A DNA stretch of 64,000 bases from Rhea pennata (lineage: Eukaryota; Chordata; Aves; Rheiformes; Rheidae), in NCBI RefSeq assembly GCF_028389875.1, contig NC_084663.1:15886666-15950665 (forward strand). Reading direction: 5' to 3'. Below the pieces are notes generated by a model. That model did not search any database and was not told the origin of the DNA. It saw only the letters and a list, made by a program, of their open reading frames with translations. A program made the position numbers and the translations under genes. This document shows positions 59,101 to 64,000 of the stretch, in pieces; position 1 is the first letter of the stretch; each line of letters begins with the position of its first letter.

Positions 59101-59483
59101 CAACCCTGAGCAAAAGCTACAAAATGCTGCCTAGGTATTGAGGAACACATTGGCATCCCCACGATTTTGGGGCACCAACCCTTGCAACAAACATGGCAGT
59201 GCCTCCTCCTGAAGGGACAAAAGCCCCGGTGACAGCGGGAGGCTCGCTCCACAGAAAAGGAGATGAGAACCTCCTAGCTGGTACAGGCTGTAAAGGGCTA
59301 CCACAAGACTGGCACGTAGCTCACAAAAGAATAACCATGTGCTGAGCCACACATCTGTGATGGTGGACACACCTCCATCAAAAGGATTCATGTGACATTT
59401 AATTACTACTGCAAATAAACTGGTATATGAAAACATGAGACTTCCTGATTCATGTTACCTGCTCAAAATAGCACTAATGCTAT

Positions 59484-59602
59484 TTTGAATCAATAGCTGA
59501 TTATTCAGAAGAAATTTGCTAACACTGCAAAACTTTCAACCTTACAAATTGCTGAATGGTTTTATCATCATCATGACTCACTACCACCAGGAAATGATGC
59601 CA
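59484..59602 (+). repeat. Inverted repeat, left arm (119 nt)
   Basis: Reverse complement of 61296-61414 with only two mismatches by eye (about 98% identity) and no indels. The match stops sharply at both ends. No target-site duplication seen at the outer ends. Confidence 0.92.
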
Positions 59603-61295
59603 ATTACACCATGCCCAAAGCACTAAAACCAAACTCTCTTCTAGTTACTTTGGAGCTTTTGCCCCTCCAGCTCCTCCTTTAAGGGGCAATGAGCCCTACA
59701 ACAAGGTCAAGATTGAACTCTAGCCACTCCTAGGGCCATCAGGTGAGTCAAGTCTCACTCATTTTAGCATTAATGATGCCATCTGCTATGGTAGTTTTGT
59801 TTCTGAGGTACTCAAACACACTAAAGGAAACACATCTTCTCAAATCCTTCAGCGTATCCCTTGGCTCTGGAGGTTTCAGCTCTAATCTGCATTCACAAAT
59901 CTGAACTAACACTTGAATATCTGTAGCTGTATCACATCTAATCTTGTGCCTGGTCATCTAATTTTCCCCAAGAAGAACAAGAAACAGGCAGGTACATCTA
60001 GGGATAAAGGAGTATTGCAGATCATTATCCAGTTGCTAGCAACAGCTTTATACAAGACTGAGCAAAATTGTAATAGGGAAAAATACATACAATCCTGTAA
60101 GCTCCTTTTAAACACCATCCCTGTGCTTGTGTGTCCAGAAATTGGGAAAGATGGTTCACTCTGCACTGTAAAACCACACAGATGCTGAGTTTAATATGAG
60201 AGATTTAGAAATTGGATGTGAAGAACTGGCCTTCAAGACAAACGGCTGATTATTATCCCCGGACACAGAAGGGCGCAAGAACAAGTCAAGGCAGAGCGGG
60301 TGGCTTGCTCCGAAGATGAATGTTAGACAAGGATCAAATCCTGCCTGGGGAAGCAGAGGAGGAAGCTCAAGTACCTCCCACAGAAAATTAAATAGTGAAG
60401 GGCAAAGTCTTCTTTTGAAATTAGCAGCCGAAGATTTGAAGGGTTTCAATAAGGCATTTTCTAAGTTAAACAATCAGTTACTGTTCTGAAACATCAGTCT
60501 GGAACTGAGTGTACTGTTTTCTTTAACTCAGTGCTTAATTCAATATGACATTCTTCTGTGCTATACTCTGATTTAAATGAAATCATATTTTTGATAGGAA
60601 AATTTTCTAATCAAATGTTTAATAAGATCTACTAATTAGCAAAGATAATTTGTAGAATCATTTATTCACAAATGCACATGCACTCATGCACATGCGCACA
60701 CACAGCGTCCACGGGTAATTTTGACACCATCTTCATCATTGCATTTTGCTTTTAGCAAATTCTTTCCTGATCTCAAAGATAAAAGCAACACCCACGTGTG
60801 TTTACTGAATTTACCCTGGTAGACACCTAAGGGAAGAAACTCCAATGAAGCATGCAACAACTCGGAGTGGTTTGCTTCAAGCTTACAAAGATGTATATAC
60901 AGCTTTATCTTTCACTTACTCTGACAGCTTCTGTACCTTTCCTTGCAAGTCATAGAATCAGAAATATTTAGAACTCATTTCCATTTTTTAAACTATTATG
61001 ATTTTTATATGCAGCATATTTTCATACTGCTAAATTTAAGCTAAGGTGTGCCACTGGCTGATACTACAGCTGAGATGACGTAAGAGATACTGAAAAGGCT
61101 GAACACAACCATGTCATTTAATGTCGTATTGCAGGAGGCTAGGTACAAGTGTCATATATGATCCTTCACAGAACAGAATGGAAATTATTTTTGCAGAAGT
61201 ATTTTCTTTACTGCTTAAAGCTGGCAATGGAGAGCATCAAATCTTTTACACCCTCCACAGGCAAGTAACAATAGGTCTGTGCAAACACGACTTCC

Positions 61296-61414
61296 TGGCA
61301 TCATTTCCTGGTGGTAGTGAGCCATGATGATGATAAAACCATTCAGCAATTTGTAAGGTTGAAAGTTTTGCAGTGTTGGCAAATTTCTTCTGAATAATCA
61401 GCTATTGATTCAAA
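61296..61414 (-). repeat. Inverted repeat, right arm (119 nt)
   Basis: Partner of 59484-59602. Starts TGGCATCATTTCCTGGTGG and ends GCTATTGATTCAAA. The 1,693-nt spacer holds no recognisable transposase or reverse transcriptase. Confidence 0.92.
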
Positions 61415-64000
61415 TTACACTCTGAGCACATGGCTAACTCCTCAGCATTATATTTTCAGTATGTGTGTTACGATAAGATGCCAGCTAAGATTTAGAAGAG
61501 TTGCGCAGCATTTTAACGCGCTAATAGACCTTGCCAAAAGAGTAATTTTCTGGAAACAGCCAATATATACGACTATATTTTAAGACTGCATATCCATTAA
61601 AATTAGGAAAGTCAAGTGCAAATTATAATACTCTTAGCACAGAATTTGTCTGACGTATTCTAAACACTTACGGCATGTCTAAAGGAGATAGAACAGCTGC
61701 TGATCTCTCTTTTTTTCTCTCCCGCCACCTATAAAAGGAGCCTACATAACGAGTTTAAGACTCAGATGTCTAAATTAGGACAACGAAGCCTATTCTTCGC
61801 TAACAACAGGATAATTTCCAGTGAGCAAGTACTTCAGCACCGGCTGCTCAACAAAGACTTAAAACTAAGAGAAGCAACTTTCTGCCACAGTCTATAACTA
61901 CTTGATAAAAATTTCACCTTTCCATCTTAGTTCAATTAAATTCTAGTTCTTACGATAGGGCTCGATACTCAACTTCTGCACAGAAAAATGATGACATTTG
62001 CTTCATCTAAAGGAGGGGGATAGAGCGATAGAGCCCAGCTTTCAGTCTCACACAGCATCTTTTACTAACTGCGATCTGTTCTGATGGTTCTATTTATTAA
62101 AATAATATAGTAAAGTCACCACCTCCTTTATACGACTCATATATGCTTCAGAAATACCATACTAAGCAAGTGCACTGTTCAAGCTGGATGTGCAATGCTG
62201 CTACATCTCAGAGGCTTCTCTGGCGCTTAGAGACTTCTGCTAGGAATGTGCTCTGAGGGTTGAGATTAGAGTACAGCTCAGCATGCCGAGTCCTGCACTC
62301 TGGTTGCCAGGCTTTGGAAAAGCTCCAGGAGAATGCCTGGGAGACTTGACTTGGATGAAACGTGTAATCCTATTATTTACTACCTTAGCAAGGAGTTTTT
62401 TGCACATGGACACATTCATGTGCATGCTCACCCAGAGTTGCACGTAGCTCCCAGATTAAACAACAGCCAGAAGCATCTCCCAGACCTGACGCCCGTGCAG
62501 ACCACGCTTCCGGCAGAGCCGCAGCTTAGCTTCTGCTCAGTGTAATCCTCATCAGGACCTGCACGAGGCTGAGAAAGAGGCATGCTGGGCATTCTCCCTG
62601 TCTTCTGTGCTCCTCTTACTCTGTTTTTCAGAATAACGTGAAATTAAACGAGTAATTAATTGTGCTTTTGAAAATGCAAGGTAAGCATTCTCCAAGATCC
62701 TACAGACTCGTGTGCTCTCTGCAGCACGTTCTCAGGCACTTCTGCGCGCACGAGCCCCCGCTTCACGCCAGGCTGCACGAGGCCCCTGCATAGTGTGATG
62801 ATAATATGCCGCACCGAGGAAGCGGCACTCAGGGACGGACTGCCGCTTCACGTGCACATGGGCCACGGCTCTCAAAGCAGCTGCTGCCCACCAGCTGTGG
62901 CCCCAATCCAGGCTGCATATAAACAGATGGGGTCGTTAAGAAGTTGTGATTTACGCCCCTCTCCGAATCATTTCCAGGCAAGTGCTCAGATGCAGAGAAT
63001 TCAGAAATCAGTAGTTTTGAAAGTCTCAGCCTCCAACCATTTTTTCCTTTTTTTAACTAATTAAAAAATTTGAAAGGGCATCTGTCACACCACTGCAGAG
63101 AGTACAGAATCTCTCCTATTTCTCAGTGGGACTTGGTGTCTATCAGTGGCTACAGGCTGAAGATCTGCTGTGAGGAGGTCAGACATGAGCATTCCTTGAC
63201 TGCTGCACCATGCAACCTTCAACCTTCTGCACTGAGCAGTGGAGGATCCTGGGCCTGGTGTCCACTCCTCAGCATAGATCACCTGGTGTCCACATCTCAG
63301 CAGACATCAGTGCTAGCAAAGGAGACCACTCATCAAATACTCACACGGTTCAGAGTTCTCTCACAACTCCAGATCCAGATCAGTTTGTGCTTTCTTCATA
63401 AATGTGGTGGAAAACGTGACTTTGTCAGCTTTTAGGGACAGAATGAGAGTGCCATTTGGAGCAGGTTCCACGTCCAGGGTTATCTGTGTCCCCCAGCAGA
63501 GCTGGAGCCTGCCCACACTGAGCAAAGGCTAAATCTTCATGACAAACTCCCTTTTGTCTCAATTCCAGCTTAATCTTGGCCACTGACCACACTGAACCTT
63601 TGTGCCATGGGCATTGCCCTGCAACTCCTTAAACAGCTTTTCTGGTTAGCTCTGCATACCATTTACCACGGAAAGCTGCTTGCTTCCTGCGCAGAGCTGG
63701 GAACCCAAGTTATATTTATGCTGATCTGAACATCACTCTTCCATCAGCCAGAGAATAAACTAAGGCTGAGATGAGGTGTTTTCTCTCCCTCAGAGGCTGC
63801 CAAGGCAAGACTGGAGAGGGCGCAGGAAGGAACTCTCCCAGCAGAGATTCCCGCAATGCCGTTGGGCTGGATGTGCTCCAAGAGCAAGCTCGCACGTGGA
63901 GCCTGTCTCGGGAGCTGTGCCACAGGTTCCCACAGCTCAGCCCCAGGCACCGGCAGTCACCACGCTCCAGACACCTTCTGCAGATGCCGTCCAAAGGCAG

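Larger units (their letters stand above)
56131..64000 (-). other. LAMB1: LAMB1 large intron (to window edge)
   Basis: At least 7.9 kb upstream of the EGF-module exon. I searched the minus strand for further Cys-rich EGF-like exons and saw none. Contains an inverted repeat pair (59484-59602 and 61296-61414), a small CpG patch near 57.7-57.9 kb and a G run near 58.1 kb. No other gene recognised. Confidence 0.7.

Noticed and set aside
59748-59957. Minus-strand open frame between the inverted-repeat arms, considered as transposase
   Set aside because: Only 69 codons, no catalytic DDE/DDD pattern or zinc-finger motif visible.
63716-63994. Cys-containing minus-strand open frame considered as a further LAMB1 EGF-like exon
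   Set aside because: Cysteine spacing does not fit a laminin EGF-like module, and no fitting acceptor and donor pair was found.

Overview
This window is vertebrate nuclear DNA, almost certainly from a bird. Three multi-exon genes can be read by their conserved protein segments and GT-AG splice sites. An antisense CR1 retrotransposon fragment, plus a second CR1 3' end carrying the typical terminal ATTCTATG-type repeat, points to an avian (or other sauropsid) genome, as do the compact introns. I cannot name the species from sequence alone. The gene order SLC26A3 - DLD - LAMB1 and the strands (-, +, -) match the human 7q31 block, so this is conserved synteny.

Layout. (1) 1-6,160, minus strand: the 5' half of SLC26A3 (DRA, chloride/bicarbonate exchanger). 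Coding exons 2-11 (human numbering) are present, encoding residues 1-427; the remaining exons, including the STAS domain, lie off the left edge. (2) 6,160-29,560: about 23 kb of intergenic DNA with no recognisable protein gene. It holds GC-rich sequence at 16.1-18.96 kb that includes an orphan CpG island, a smaller CpG patch at 27.6-27.8 kb, a CR1 pair at 23.3-23.96 kb, microsatellites and several perfect hairpins. (3) 29,577-30,720: the DLD promoter region, with a 14-nt-period minisatellite, then a four-copy array of TCTGCAT plus GC-box units, then a CpG island with strong CTCF and NRF1 motif matches just before the start codon. (4) 30,219-42,923, plus strand: the complete DLD gene, 14 coding exons, 508 residues, with the 3' UTR probably ending near 43.9 kb. 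(5) 43.9-45.93 kb: a short tail-to-tail interval. (6) 45.95-56,130, minus strand: the last ten exons of LAMB1 (about 655 codons), covering the final EGF-like module, the coiled-coil domains, the Cys-rich beta knob and the C-terminus. (7) 56,131-64,000: a single large LAMB1 intron that contains a 119-bp, about 98% identical inverted repeat with a 1.7-kb spacer.

The three genes are functionally unrelated: an apical anion exchanger, a mitochondrial flavoprotein shared by the 2-oxoacid dehydrogenase complexes and the glycine cleavage system, and a basement-membrane laminin chain. They are neighbours by ancestral synteny. The most interesting unexplained structures are the inverted repeat in the LAMB1 intron, the compound repeat array at the DLD promoter, two CpG islands without an assigned promoter (one intergenic, one inside LAMB1), and complementary homopolymer tracts flanking the DLD exon that carries the redox-active disulfide. 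I saw no credible sign of an undescribed protein-coding system.
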